Of a stretch of 64,000 nt of DNA, positions 8,364 through 17,858 are shown piece by piece; position 1 is the stretch's first letter; each line of letters starts with the position of its first letter. The DNA is taken from contig CAZOXM010000006.1 of NCBI GenBank assembly GCA_964583825.1, positions 15,302 through 79,301 of the forward strand, given 5' to 3'. Position numbers and translations under genes: made by a program. The notes under the pieces are model-generated. The model was given only the letters and a program-made list of their open reading frames with translations. It was not told the DNA's origin and made no database searches. This DNA is from GCA-1730015 sp964583825 (GTDB lineage Bacteria; Pseudomonadota; Gammaproteobacteria; Granulosicoccales; Granulosicoccaceae).

Positions 8364-9740
8364 CTACTGATCGAGGTGACGCAGAAGCGGATCCGGCGCA
8401 TGCGTATGTGGTCTGGATACAGAATCCTTTTCATCCGTGCTGCTGATAGTTCGTGAAGCGGCCGGGGCACTGCTCGACAGGTTATCACACCAGGTGTCCC
8501 CTACGCGCAGAGGGGAGGCCGTGCCGGATCCACCCGAGAACAGACCCGACAGATTCACGTGTGGCAGGATACGGTCTGCTACATAACGCGCCCGCGGAGC
8601 CACCAGGTCGGACGCCACCCGATTGCGCTCCCCCCAGGCGACTTTGAGGTCACAGGAACGCACATCGGCCTGCTTGTCAGCGAATCCCACGTGTACATCA
8701 ACGTCATAGTGGTGTTTCATCATTGCGCCTTCTACCAGCATCGCGACATCTTCTCGTGAAGTGGCGTAGGAGTAAAAGATCAATTTACCTTCGTTACCCA
8801 TGTCGGCACCGGCAAAATCCGCCGTTACCGTCTTGTGAAAGTCGGTGGCTTCGTCATTAAAGAAACGGACTCCGGCAAGTCCGTAAAGGTATGAAAAAGG
8901 ACCGGTGAGGTCTCCCCGTTCGTACAACTGCCTCGATACACGGGTTTCATCCAGTAATTCAAACGCACCCCACGGAGTCAGATCCATGCTCAACGAAGCC
9001 AGTTTATCGGGCTGTATGTAATCGTTGGCGTGAGCAAGTTCATGATAGAGCAATGAGGCGAGTGGCAGTTCGATATCATCCGAGGTTCGCTCCCTGTTAT
9101 CCGTGAGTGACCAGAAATCCCACGCATAGTCATTTCCGCTCGTAAATCGATACAGGCTGACGAATTGCAGATCAGAACCATAGCTGGTTCGCGGATCATC
9201 ATTGGTTGCCACCGTGCGTTTCTCGTCGACGCTTAACCACAGGGTTCGCGGGTCGAGGCGCACACGCCCCTGAGCAACACTGAAGCTCGAAGGTCTGACT
9301 TCACTGCCAATCACCACTACGGTGATCGGTGCAAACATCGGCAACAGATCCGCAGGCAGCCGCTTGAGCATTTGCTCCAACCGCACGCCCATCCAGTCGT
9401 GCGTCACCAGCACGCGCTCCATAATGTCGCCAACGGTGGGCACAGGGTTTTCCTGCCCGATATACGGCAGCGTACTCAATGTACAGGGATCTGTATATTC
9501 CGCCGCCGCGCAGGCGGCAAGCACCGATGCGTACGGAGCATTTGGAATAAAAGGCCGGGCTTCAGTCGTCGAAATAACGCGGCGTTCACTTTCGGGAATA
9601 GGCTCGCCGAATTCAACCGGAGATTGCAGGGATACAGGCGGAGAACTGTCTGAAGTTGTTTCATCAACCCCACCACCACAACCCGCTACAACCATCAAAG
9701 GAACTGCTGCTAGAACGCTACAAACACCGCAAAATTTCAC
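8364..9740 (-). CDS. Putative secreted lipoprotein with an HExxH metallopeptidase motif
   Basis: About 458 residues from a GTG at 9740, placed 6 nt after a GAGG ribosome-binding site. A TTG six codons upstream is possible but would add a cysteine-rich extension before a clean signal peptide. The signal is MKFCGVCSVLAAVPLMVVAG followed by Cys-Gly-Gly, a lipobox. The mature part begins with a Ser/Pro/Thr-rich linker. HELAH at residues 233-237 (SLLYHELAHANDY) is a zinc-peptidase motif; the third ligand is not obvious, with DETRVSRQLYE about 28 residues later a candidate. It converges with the permease-peptidase operon, separated by 24 bp. No family is recognised. Confidence 0.65.
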   Translation of the reverse strand: MKFCGVCSVLAAVPLMVVAGCGGGVDETTSDSSPPVSLQSPVEFGEPIPESERRVISTTEARPFIPNAPYASVLAACAAAEYTDPCTLSTLPYIGQENPVPTVGDIMERVLVTHDWMGVRLEQMLKRLPADLLPMFAPITVVVIGSEVRPSSFSVAQGRVRLDPRTLWLSVDEKRTVATNDDPRTSYGSDLQFVSLYRFTSGNDYAWDFWSLTDNRERTSDDIELPLASLLYHELAHANDYIQPDKLASLSMDLTPWGAFELLDETRVSRQLYERGDLTGPFSYLYGLAGVRFFNDEATDFHKTVTADFAGADMGNEGKLIFYSYATSREDVAMLVEGAMMKHHYDVDVHVGFADKQADVRSCDLKVAWGERNRVASDLVAPRARYVADRILPHVNLSGLFSGGSGTASPLRVGDTWCDNLSSSAPAASRTISSTDEKDSVSRPHTHAPDPLLRHLDQ

Positions 9741-9849
9741 CACACACCTCGAGCACAAACTGAAAGAAATTCTAGACTCGGCATAGTAGACACACTATTG
9801 GCAAGAGAACAACCTCACACAGCGCGAAATATTGATTTGGAATGCTATG

Positions 9850-10875
9850 TCAGCTGCAAATCTGACTTGCCCTGGCAATCTCTTCGGTAATTTTAAGATT
9901 TTGCAGTCCATCGTAAACACTCACCAGGGGAGCCGCTTCCCCCCTGACCACCCCGCAGAAATGCGAGAGTTGTCGAACCAGCGGATCATCGACCCGCCGT
10001 GGCATTTTTTCCGTGCGCATTGGCGCCCACCACGAAGCCTCTCCGGCAAAAGTTCTCAACTCCATCGTCGGTATCGACAGGCTGCCGGCAGTACCGGCGA
10101 TGTGGTAGCAGTGCTCGTCGGCATCGTAATGGTAATCGGTATTTTCGCGCGCGGTCTGCTCCCAACTCTTACAGCTACCCGCCGCGTCCGACAGGATAAA
10201 AGTGCCAACCGCGCCGTTTTCAAACGCGATCAGGATTCCAACGGTATCTTCCACCTCAAACCCGCGTCGTGCATTCGATGGCATGGCCTGCACCCGGGTT
10301 ATTTCCCCGCACAGGTAACGCAGATTGCCCACTTCGTGAATCAGGTTGATCAGTATGGGACCACCACCGGACCGCGTGCGCCACGGGCCTGCGCGAAAGT
10401 AATCGTCGGGTTTATAAAACAGCGCTGCTCCCTGTACTGCGACCAGATCACCCAGTGTACCCGCGTCAATGACTTCCTTTGCACTTTGCATAATGCTGCT
10501 GTGCATCCGGTGATGTCCGACCAGCACGCGTGCGTTCAGTTCCTCGCAGCGTGCAAGCAGGTCCTGAGCTTCCTGAATAGACTGCGTCACCGGTTTCTCG
10601 ACGAGTACAGCAACCCCTCGCTCGATACACGCCATCGACTGAGCAAAGTGCAGCGGGTTCGGTGTCGCCAGTATCACCGCATCAACCGACTCCATCTCCA
10701 GTACTTCTTCGAAACTGCGGAACCAGCGTGTGTTGTACCGTTCGGCCAGCGAAGACGCATTTTCCGATGGATCGGCAAGCGCGCACAGGCAGCATTCAGC
10801 CGAGGCATCAACCAGCTCAATGTGTTTTCTGCCGATCAGGCCCGCGCCGACTACTGCGATGTTAACTTTTTGCAT
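9850..10875 (-). CDS. Gfo/Idh/MocA-family NAD(P)-dependent oxidoreductase
   Basis: 341 residues. The N-terminal Rossmann fold has VVGAGLIGRKHIE, the next beta-strand ends ALADPS, and the family hallmark VLVEKPVTQS lies near residue 95. The C-terminal substrate domain includes GGGPILINLIHEVGNLRYLCG, where the conserved H-x-x-x lies in the active site as in inositol dehydrogenase-like enzymes. The likely substrate is a sugar or polyol, but nothing adjacent identifies it. The gene stands alone and reads away from the small lipoprotein gene at 11062. Confidence 0.88.
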   Translation of the reverse strand: MQKVNIAVVGAGLIGRKHIELVDASAECCLCALADPSENASSLAERYNTRWFRSFEEVLEMESVDAVILATPNPLHFAQSMACIERGVAVLVEKPVTQSIQEAQDLLARCEELNARVLVGHHRMHSSIMQSAKEVIDAGTLGDLVAVQGAALFYKPDDYFRAGPWRTRSGGGPILINLIHEVGNLRYLCGEITRVQAMPSNARRGFEVEDTVGILIAFENGAVGTFILSDAAGSCKSWEQTARENTDYHYDADEHCYHIAGTAGSLSIPTMELRTFAGEASWWAPMRTEKMPRRVDDPLVRQLSHFCGVVRGEAAPLVSVYDGLQNLKITEEIARASQICS

Positions 10876-11061
10876 TAATTACCGTAAAAATCGTCTTTCA
10901 ATTGTTCGGGTAGCCATGGTACCGACGGCGTCAATCATGATAGCTTAGTGACCTCCATGCGTGCACTGTAAAAGATGTATGCTGAAAAGAACCTGTTTGC
11001 AGAGGAAGTCAGCCCGGTACCCGTGCTACTTTCCAACGCCTGTAACGACGAGTTTCACTCC

Positions 11062-11655
11062 ATGATTTTCTATCCCGGACGCGCTACACCGATTTATCTG
11101 GTATCAATTGCTATGCTGGCGGGGTGTGGCAGCGACAGCGGCAGCGGTGCGCCCGACACGACCGTCTGCAGCACAGCAAGCGCCAACACGCTGGAAGAAG
11201 GATTCAGCGGTGATTTTTCCGACGATCCCGCCATGCCGACCCGATGGACGCTGGGCGCCGGCACCAATGAACTGATCGCGGGCACCGCCACCGGCGACCT
11301 CGATTACGCCAGTTTCACCGTCGGCAACTGCGATGCGCTCACGTCTATCACCGTGAATGCGTTTTCCGCAAGCGGCGGAGACGATGTGGCGTTCATCGCC
11401 ATTCAGCGCGGTTCAACATTCACTGTCACGCCGGGTACGGCGGACGGCAGAATCGATGAGCTCGACGGGTTTCAACATTTCGGCACTGCGCAACTGAATC
11501 AGGATATATTGCTCACTATGGGGCAGGCTGGCGGGGCCATCGGCTTTACCTCGCCGCTACCCACCGGCACTTACACACTGTGGCTAAACCAGGTCGGACC
11601 GAGGTCCGAATACACACTGGGTTTCAATGTATCACGGGTGAGTGATCCCGAATAA
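11062..11655 (+). CDS. Small secreted lipoprotein, function unknown
   Basis: 197 residues from the ATG at 11062; an earlier in-frame start at 10975 would place a 29-residue hydrophilic segment before the signal peptide and is unlikely. The signal peptide ends AMLAGC, a lipobox, followed by a GSDSGSG linker. The rest is a beta-rich domain, ending in TGTYTLWLNQVGPRSEYTLGFNV, which resembles the end of PPC (bacterial pre-peptidase C-terminal)-like beta-sandwiches. Two cysteines in the mature part (VCSTAS and GNCDALT) could pair. No catalytic motif is visible. Confidence 0.6.
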   Translation: MIFYPGRATPIYLVSIAMLAGCGSDSGSGAPDTTVCSTASANTLEEGFSGDFSDDPAMPTRWTLGAGTNELIAGTATGDLDYASFTVGNCDALTSITVNAFSASGGDDVAFIAIQRGSTFTVTPGTADGRIDELDGFQHFGTAQLNQDILLTMGQAGGAIGFTSPLPTGTYTLWLNQVGPRSEYTLGFNVSRVSDPE

Positions 11656-11705
11656 GGCACCCGCAGTATTGCCACCGGACGTAGAGCAAGCAAGAAGGTC
11701 CTCAC

Positions 11706-12563
11706 CTGAACGCGCGCACCGCAACTGAGGCAGGCAAATACCGACTGGGACTTCCCGCCTGGGCTTTCCCAGGCTGGAGCGGGAAGTACTTCGATGCACA
11801 ACCCGGTACGCTCGCGAGCTATGCCAGTGTTTTTAATGCGGTTGAAGGCAATACAACGTTTTATTCAACCCCGGATCAACACACCGTGCTCGCATGGCGT
11901 GATGCAGTGGTGGATCGCGATTTTCACTTCTGCTTTAAACTGCCCGCCGCAGCCACACATCACCGACACATCGATCGACATGTTATCACCGAGTTCTGTC
12001 GACAAATAGAACCGTTGCAAAACAACCTCGGACCATTATTAGTACAGTTTCCGGGTAACGTCGGCCCTGCGCAGCTTTCACACATCGAACATGTATTTGC
12101 GCAATTGCCTGACCATTTACGCAGCGTCCTCGAAGTGCGTCATCCGGCTTGGTTTACTCAACATAAAAAGCTGTCCCCGCTGCTGTATAAATATGGCGCC
12201 GGTCTCGCTGTTATGGACAGTCGTGCAATTTTTAATGGAAACCGCAATCATCCGGAAGTGTTATCCGCACTGCATGAGAAACCGGACGTGCCAGTCTGGA
12301 ACCAAGTATTTAACAAGCTTATGTTTGTGCGGCTGTTGCTGCATCCCGACCGCATCAGTAATTCCCCGTACATTGAACAGTGGATCGGCAGAACGGTCAA
12401 AGCGCTCACCGGAGGTTGTGACGTTTACATGATGATCCACTGCCCGAACAACCAACACTGCCCGGAAATGGCACTGCAGTTTCACAACCGCCTGAGGACG
12501 GAGCTGGGCTCTGTAGCAGCGCTGAAGCATTGGCCGGTGCCACAGCAATCTGTACTCATATGA
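11706..12563 (+). CDS. DUF72 domain-containing protein, probably started at CTG
   Basis: 285 residues. The DUF72 (YecE-like TIM-barrel) signature begins well upstream of any ATG or GTG: LGLPAWAFPGWSGKYF, then EGNTTFYSTPD, FKLPAAATHHR, LLVQFPGNVGP and VLEVRHPAWF. The frame opens at a TAG ending at 11684. The only start-like codon before the conserved core is CTG at 11706, 7 nt after a strong AAGAAGG ribosome-binding site (11692-11698). A GTG start at 11886 would delete the first conserved block. The lipoprotein gene ends 50 bp upstream. The family's function is not established. Confidence 0.8.
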   Translation: MNARTATEAGKYRLGLPAWAFPGWSGKYFDAQPGTLASYASVFNAVEGNTTFYSTPDQHTVLAWRDAVVDRDFHFCFKLPAAATHHRHIDRHVITEFCRQIEPLQNNLGPLLVQFPGNVGPAQLSHIEHVFAQLPDHLRSVLEVRHPAWFTQHKKLSPLLYKYGAGLAVMDSRAIFNGNRNHPEVLSALHEKPDVPVWNQVFNKLMFVRLLLHPDRISNSPYIEQWIGRTVKALTGGCDVYMMIHCPNNQHCPEMALQFHNRLRTELGSVAALKHWPVPQQSVLI

Positions 12564-12834
12564 TTGGCGTTGAAATACAATGTTTTAGTCTTTCAAAATA
12601 AAAGCCTCCTGCAGGGAATGTTCTCTTTGCTGCGCGACAACGCATCGCCCGCAGAGGCGAACCTGCTAGTGGACCGCCACGCGTCGAGGAGGATCGGCTG
12701 AGATGTGACGCGAGATTTTCCTCTGGTGGCGAATAGACACTGCGCCAATTTGGCAGACGCACTTCTAAGCGGGTTTGAATCTATACACCTGCGCTTTCGC
12801 TTATTCCCGGTCGTCGCCTCGTGAATGATGCAGG

Positions 12835-13770
12835 CTAGCCCTCGTCATCCATGGGGCGACAGCACTTACCGAGGGCCGCAATCGAGATACCCTGTTCACC
12901 GGCAACGCTGAACAACAGGTACCTGACACCCTCTTCCTCAAAAATTGCGGGATCTCTCAATTGACGGACTGCTGTTTCTGCTATACCTCTGGTCGAGGCA
13001 ATCGCCGGCAACGACGCCCCTTCGGCAGCACCCTGCGGACTGGCCACCACGGTTTCGCGGCCTGTACGCCAGCGATGCCAGTCATCACGGAGCTCGATAC
13101 GGGTATGCAGTATAGACTCAGGATTGTCTCCGACTCTGCTGAAGTAGACATCCAGCGTATCCTGATTCACCACAACAGCGCTGTGCCGCATCCGCTCATC
13201 AAATAGCTGCGGACCGGTTTCAAAAGGACCACGGGGACTGTGCGCACGCTTCAACACCCCCGGCATTTCCAGCGTATAGAGATACTGCTGCCACTGAAAT
13301 ACACGCCAGTAAGCAGCCCCCAGGTTACCGCTTATCGCGGAAAATCCAACGCCGTCACTCGACGCGGCAAGGCGGGTAAATTGCGGTGACACATCATCTG
13401 TTTCGCTGTCGCAGCCATGAAAGTACATCAGTAAACGCTGGTTCGTTTTGTCTGCGTGAACGTCAGGCGATGCGATATGACCCTGAAATCCACTGTCGGT
13501 CAATGACATTACCTCCTCTGCCAGCACGGTCCACGGGCCGGTCAGTGCGTCGGCAAAAGCCAGTCTGATGGATCGACCATTGTGGTGTGCAAAATACAGG
13601 TAGTATCGGCCCAGTGGATGCTTCACCCACGGCGGCACGCGGATCAGCGATGGACCGTTGATGTTATCGCCGGCCGCAGGATGCGTTGATACCGAAACAA
13701 TTGGTGTTGGCGTGAGTCGTTTAACGTTCAATACGTTGCCCGCTGTTGGTAAGCTTACAGTCCGGTTCAA
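12835..13770 (-). CDS. GH43/GH32-like five-bladed beta-propeller protein
   Basis: 311 residues. The repeated pattern of propeller blades is visible: YYLYFAHHNGRSIRLAFADALTGPW, then LLMYFHGC, LYTLEMPGVLKRAHSPRGPF, and LRDPAIFEEEGVRYLLFSVAGEQGI at the end. These are features of glycosidase clan GH-F/J propellers. An acidic residue in RDPAIFEE and others could be catalytic, but I cannot place a full catalytic triad. There is no signal peptide, so it would act in the cytoplasm. The start is uncertain: a TTG at 13770 without a clear ribosome-binding site. It is divergent from the hydratase gene, 26 bp away. Confidence 0.65.
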   Translation of the reverse strand: MNRTVSLPTAGNVLNVKRLTPTPIVSVSTHPAAGDNINGPSLIRVPPWVKHPLGRYYLYFAHHNGRSIRLAFADALTGPWTVLAEEVMSLTDSGFQGHIASPDVHADKTNQRLLMYFHGCDSETDDVSPQFTRLAASSDGVGFSAISGNLGAAYWRVFQWQQYLYTLEMPGVLKRAHSPRGPFETGPQLFDERMRHSAVVVNQDTLDVYFSRVGDNPESILHTRIELRDDWHRWRTGRETVVASPQGAAEGASLPAIASTRGIAETAVRQLRDPAIFEEEGVRYLLFSVAGEQGISIAALGKCCRPMDDEG

Positions 13771-13796
13771 TCATCACATCACTCTGAGAGTATGCC

Positions 13797-14579
13797 ATGC
13801 CCGATACCGCACGCGCTGCCGAAGTTATAAAATCATGCTGGCGCGAAGGCACCGTTGTCGACTACGTGAAAGGCGATCTGTGGCCCGATACAGTGGAGCA
13901 AGGGTACGCGATGCAGGCGGCACTGGCCGAACTGCGTAAAGAGCCGGTTGAGGGCTGGAAAATCGCCGCCACGGCGATTGCCGGACGACAGCACATTAAT
14001 GTGGATCGACCAATGGCAGGACGTCTGTTCCCATCGATCTGCCATGACGATGGTGCCGCCATCCCGTTCTCCCGCAACAGAATGGCGGTGGCAGAGGCCG
14101 AGTTTGTGTTTACGCTTGGCGCGGATTTGCCGCCGCGCACCACCCCCTATACCCCGGAAGAAGTGGCAGCCTGCATCGACCAACTACACCCCGGACTCGA
14201 GCTACCGGACTCCCGCTTTAAGGATTTTACTCTGCCTGGTACGGCTGCACTGATAGCGGACAACGCGTGCGCCGCCAATTTTGTTCTGGGACCTGCAGCC
14301 ACTGCACCGTTTGATCCTTCTGCACTGGTGGACCATCACACCACCTTGTATATCAATGATGAAGTGGCCACACAGGGACAAGGCAGCGACGTATTGCAGG
14401 GACCGCTCGACGCGATGGTCTGGATTGCCAATACACTGAGCGCTCTGCAAGTGGGCCTGCACGCCGGACAATTTATCACGACCGGCGTCACCGGCAGGCC
14501 GGTACCGGTGACTGTCGGAGATCAGTTGCGGGTGGACCTCGGCGTGTACGGTTCGGTCAGCGCGACACTAACCGCATGA
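13797..14579 (+). CDS. 2-keto-4-pentenoate hydratase / fumarylacetoacetate hydrolase-family protein
   Basis: 260 residues, the usual length of MhpD/DmpE-type enzymes. Family features seen are EPVEGWKIAAT near residue 47, AVAEAEFVFTLG with the metal-binding Glu pair, a Glu at HPGLELPDSRF, DNACAANFVLG, and the closing GQFITTGVTGRPVPVTVGDQLRVDLG. MhpD-type enzymes hydrate 2-hydroxy-alkadienoates in aromatic ring meta-cleavage, while related members decarboxylate 4-oxalocrotonate. No other meta-cleavage gene is nearby, although a flavin monooxygenase lies at 39-40.5 kb. It is convergent with the acyl-CoA synthetase gene, with 6 bp between stops. Confidence 0.82.
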   Translation: MPDTARAAEVIKSCWREGTVVDYVKGDLWPDTVEQGYAMQAALAELRKEPVEGWKIAATAIAGRQHINVDRPMAGRLFPSICHDDGAAIPFSRNRMAVAEAEFVFTLGADLPPRTTPYTPEEVAACIDQLHPGLELPDSRFKDFTLPGTAALIADNACAANFVLGPAATAPFDPSALVDHHTTLYINDEVATQGQGSDVLQGPLDAMVWIANTLSALQVGLHAGQFITTGVTGRPVPVTVGDQLRVDLGVYGSVSATLTA

Positions 14580-14585
14580 CATCGG

Positions 14586-16658
14586 CTATTGTTGTCTGAC
14601 AATGAGCGCATCTGCCGCGATCGCGCGGCCTTCTCGAGTCAGCATCACCGGGTTAACATCCAGTGAAGAGAGCACAGCCAGATTCGCCTGCGCATAGCGC
14701 GCCACGGCCCTGCACGCACCTTGCAGCGCTGCGGATGCCCCATGGTTGTGTAGATTTAATTTCACCAGCACCGAATAGATTTCTTCGTCGGTGCACGGTA
14801 ACAGTAGCGTTTCAAACTCGGCTTGATACTCCGCGGCGCTGCCGCCACGACCAATCATCAAAGCCAGCCCGAGCGCTGCGTGACGTTTAACGCCGATAAT
14901 GACTTCCTCATCGCAGTCCTGCAGCATTCGCTCGACCAGCAGTTGTTCCACCGAATGACCAGCGGCTGTCACGGACGTTGTCAGTTCAGTCAGTGCCTGT
15001 GCCAGTTCCACATCGTTCCGCAGATTCAGTTGCACCCCGCCAACCTGAGCCTTGTGTGCGATTTCAGTGCTCAGAATTTTTAGCGCGACCGGGTACCCAA
15101 TGCGCTTTGCCGCCTCCAGCGCATCAGCAGGTGTCGTTGCTACAAATACCGTTGTCTCCAGTCCGTACTCAGTCAATTCCTTCTTTGACTGCGCCTCATC
15201 CAGGAGACAGGTCGGCCCAATCGGGTCGATCGACAGCAACGCACGCGGCGGCTCGGATATTCGCTGCGTGTGCGCCAGATATTGCTGAGATACCAGCATC
15301 GCATCCATTACTTCGTTATAACCCTGCAGGCAGGCGATGCCCTGTTGCTGCATCAGGGTGCAAAACGACTGTGGCAGTCCACCGGGCAGGATGGCGGCGA
15401 CGCTCACCGGCACCCCGAGTGTGTCCCTGACCTCAACCAGTGCATGCAGAGAATCACACCAGACTTCATCCAGCACACCGGCACCCGGCCTTGGTACATC
15501 AATTAAAAATAAAATCTGATCTGACACTCCCTGTGCAAAACGGATAATCGATTGCGCCACACCACGGGTGTCCTGCATCGAAATGTTTCCTTCAGGTGCC
15601 GCATACGGAATATTCAGGTCCAAAGGATTGGCAATTGCCACAGACTCCGGCAAGTGCATCTTTAACCATTGATGATTGTCAGCCAGTGGCATCGGTAAAG
15701 TAATGCCTGCCTCGGCACAACGGGTGGCGGTCAGACTGTTAATGCCACCGGAGTAAGACACCACTGACAATCGATTGCCCGCGGCAACACCTGCAATACT
15801 CAGCAGCTTTAACGTCTCTACCAGCGCCTTTGGAGAAGTCACTTCGACTAATCCATGGCGGTGCCTAAAAGCGTTCCATAAATCCCGTTCGACAACCATC
15901 GCTGCCGTGTGGCTTTGTGCCACCGACGCGCCGGCGGCCTGATCGCCTCCCTTGAGTGCCACCACCGGCACACGTTTTTGCAGAGCACGAAGGCAGGCGC
16001 GCCCGAGTTTTTCACCCTCATTGATCCCCTCAATGTAAAGCCCGATCGCTTTGATGCGTTCGTCGTCGAGCACCGCATCGATCAGATCTGCCATCGACGT
16101 CACCGCCTGATTGCCGATGGAAATCGCATAACCCAGCGGGAAGGCGGTTTCGACACCGGTCATGCCAATCAGCAGCGCACCGGATTGCGAGATGATCGCC
16201 GCCGCAGGTCCCTGCTGTCGTGCACAGTGATTATCATCGCCCCAGACAAATGCACCGGTGAACTGATTCATCATGCCCATGCAGTTGGGACCGAGTAGCG
16301 GCATCTCACCCGCAGCCTGCACAAGCCGCTGCTGCCGGGCTCTACCCTCGTCATTGTTCAGTTCTGCAAAGCCGGACGACATCACCACCGCACCACCGCA
16401 CCCTATTGCCGCCAGCGCCTCGACGACCGTGACTGAACGCTCTGCCGATACCCCGACGACGGCGGCGTCCGGTACTTCCGGCAATGAGGCAACATCCGGA
16501 CTGCACGGCACCCCTTCAATCGACGCACGCGTCGGATTGACAGCGAACAGCCCGCCCTCGAAACCGGCGCGCTTCGCCGCACGGATCGGCCCCGCAATTT
16601 GTGACCCGCCGATGTAGGCCACCGAGCGCGGTTGCAACAGTCGCGACAGGTCAGTCAT
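14586..16658 (-). CDS. ADP-forming acyl-CoA synthetase (fused alpha-beta, acetate-CoA ligase family)
   Basis: 690 residues in the fused NDP-forming CoA ligase layout. A CoA-binding Rossmann domain (SVAYIGGSQIAG, residues ~10-120) is followed by two flavodoxin-like CoA-ligase domains (IISQSGALLIG near 165, and the phosphohistidine segment AQSHTAAMV near 250). The C-terminal ATP-grasp domain runs from about 485 (KKELTEYGLETT, PVALKILSTEIAHKAQVGGV). The conserved His of SHTAAM should carry phosphate during catalysis. Its ATG overlaps the acyl-CoA dehydrogenase stop (TGATG), so it is the last gene of the carnitine operon. It may activate a quaternary-amine acid such as gamma-butyrobetaine; this is inferred from context. 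Confidence 0.85.
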   Translation of the reverse strand: MTDLSRLLQPRSVAYIGGSQIAGPIRAAKRAGFEGGLFAVNPTRASIEGVPCSPDVASLPEVPDAAVVGVSAERSVTVVEALAAIGCGGAVVMSSGFAELNNDEGRARQQRLVQAAGEMPLLGPNCMGMMNQFTGAFVWGDDNHCARQQGPAAAIISQSGALLIGMTGVETAFPLGYAISIGNQAVTSMADLIDAVLDDERIKAIGLYIEGINEGEKLGRACLRALQKRVPVVALKGGDQAAGASVAQSHTAAMVVERDLWNAFRHRHGLVEVTSPKALVETLKLLSIAGVAAGNRLSVVSYSGGINSLTATRCAEAGITLPMPLADNHQWLKMHLPESVAIANPLDLNIPYAAPEGNISMQDTRGVAQSIIRFAQGVSDQILFLIDVPRPGAGVLDEVWCDSLHALVEVRDTLGVPVSVAAILPGGLPQSFCTLMQQQGIACLQGYNEVMDAMLVSQQYLAHTQRISEPPRALLSIDPIGPTCLLDEAQSKKELTEYGLETTVFVATTPADALEAAKRIGYPVALKILSTEIAHKAQVGGVQLNLRNDVELAQALTELTTSVTAAGHSVEQLLVERMLQDCDEEVIIGVKRHAALGLALMIGRGGSAAEYQAEFETLLLPCTDEEIYSVLVKLNLHNHGASAALQGACRAVARYAQANLAVLSSLDVNPVMLTREGRAIAADALIVRQQ

Positions 16659-17821
16659 CAGGCACCCAGCGGCCGCAGTAATGCACGGCTGATGATATGG
16701 CGTTGTATCTCTGATGTACCTTCCCAGATTCGTTCTATGCGCGCGTCACGCCAGATCCGCTCCAGCGGCAGTTCATCCATCACGCCCATGCCACCATAAA
16801 TCTGAATGGCCTCATCTGCGACCATGGCGAGCACTTCGGTGGCCTTGAGCTTGGCCATGGCCATATCCGCTTCGGTACACGTGCCCTGATCCACCTTCCA
16901 GCCACCCTGCAGGGTAAGTAGCTCTGCCGCTTTCATTTCCATTGCCATATCGGCCAGTTTGAACGATACCCCCTGAAACTTACCGATCTTTTGTCCGAAC
17001 TGTTCGCGCTCTGCTGCATACTGCAGTGCAAGGTTAAAAGCGCGTTCGGACCGCCCCAGACAGGTAGCGGCGACCTGCAGCCGCGTGGCACCCAGCCATT
17101 CGTTCGCCACTTCAAAGCCCTGATGCAATTCACCGAGCATGTTTTCCGCAGGGACGCGACAGTTGTCAAACTCGAGTATCGAATTGGTATACCCGCGATG
17201 TGACACGTTGTTATAGCCCTCACGTACATTAAAACCGGGGGTCCCTTTATCGACAAAGAAAGACGTGATCAGTTTCTTTTTACCTCGCGGAGTCTCTTCT
17301 TCGCCTGTTGCCACATAGACAATAGTGAAGTCCGCGATATCAGCGTGCGATATAAAATGTTTGGTGCCATTGATAATCCAGTCATCACTGTCCGGACGTG
17401 CACTGGCCTTCATACCACGCAAATCAGAGCCGGCACCGGGCTCGGTCATTGCCATACAATCCCACTTCTCTCCCCGCACACAGGGGTCGAGATATTTTTC
17501 TCTCTGCGCCTCAGTGCCGGCGCAGAGAATATTGGACGGCCGCGCAACCCCCGTCCAGTGCAATGCATAGTTCGCCTTACCCAGTTCTTTTTCATACAAA
17601 AGCCAGGTCAGGGTATCCAGCCCGGCGCCGCCAAATGCCTCCGGTATGTTGGCCGCATAGAGACCCGCTTCAATCGCTTTGGACTGAATCTCTTTGATCA
17701 CATCCAGATCGAGCTGACCGGTTTTTTCTATGTCGGCTTCATGCGGATAGAGCTCGTTTTCAACAAAGGATCGTGTGGTTTCTACGATCAGCTGTTGTTC
17801 TTCAGTCAGACTAAACTGCAT
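16658..17821 (-). CDS. Acyl-CoA dehydrogenase in the carnitine operon
   Basis: 387 residues from an ATG at 17821 that follows a GGGGG ribosome-binding stretch; an upstream in-frame extension overlaps the previous gene and is Arg-rich non-conserved sequence. FAD/acyl-CoA contact motifs are MAMTEPGAGSDLRGM and a later YGGMGVMDELPLERIWRDARI. The C-terminal WEGTSEIQRHIISR carries the usual glutamate base position. The subunit is of the short-chain, CaiA-like type. Co-transcription with carnitine dehydrogenase and an ADP-forming CoA ligase suggests oxidation of a betainyl-CoA, for example gamma-butyrobetainyl-CoA to crotonobetainyl-CoA. The fold is seen in sequence; the substrate is inference. Confidence 0.88.
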   Translation of the reverse strand: MQFSLTEEQQLIVETTRSFVENELYPHEADIEKTGQLDLDVIKEIQSKAIEAGLYAANIPEAFGGAGLDTLTWLLYEKELGKANYALHWTGVARPSNILCAGTEAQREKYLDPCVRGEKWDCMAMTEPGAGSDLRGMKASARPDSDDWIINGTKHFISHADIADFTIVYVATGEEETPRGKKKLITSFFVDKGTPGFNVREGYNNVSHRGYTNSILEFDNCRVPAENMLGELHQGFEVANEWLGATRLQVAATCLGRSERAFNLALQYAAEREQFGQKIGKFQGVSFKLADMAMEMKAAELLTLQGGWKVDQGTCTEADMAMAKLKATEVLAMVADEAIQIYGGMGVMDELPLERIWRDARIERIWEGTSEIQRHIISRALLRPLGA

Positions 17822-17858
17822 TGGGCCCCCTGCGGATATATCTTTAGTAAGTGCCGCA

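Noticed and set aside
9832..10878. A 348-residue open frame on the plus strand opposite the oxidoreductase gene
   Set aside because: It mirrors the whole Gfo/Idh/MocA gene, has no ribosome-binding site or family similarity, and is the usual antisense shadow of a GC-rich gene.
12556..12762. A 68-residue minus-strand frame between the DUF72 and propeller genes
   Set aside because: It has no ribosome-binding site or similarity and sits in a convergent intergenic gap.
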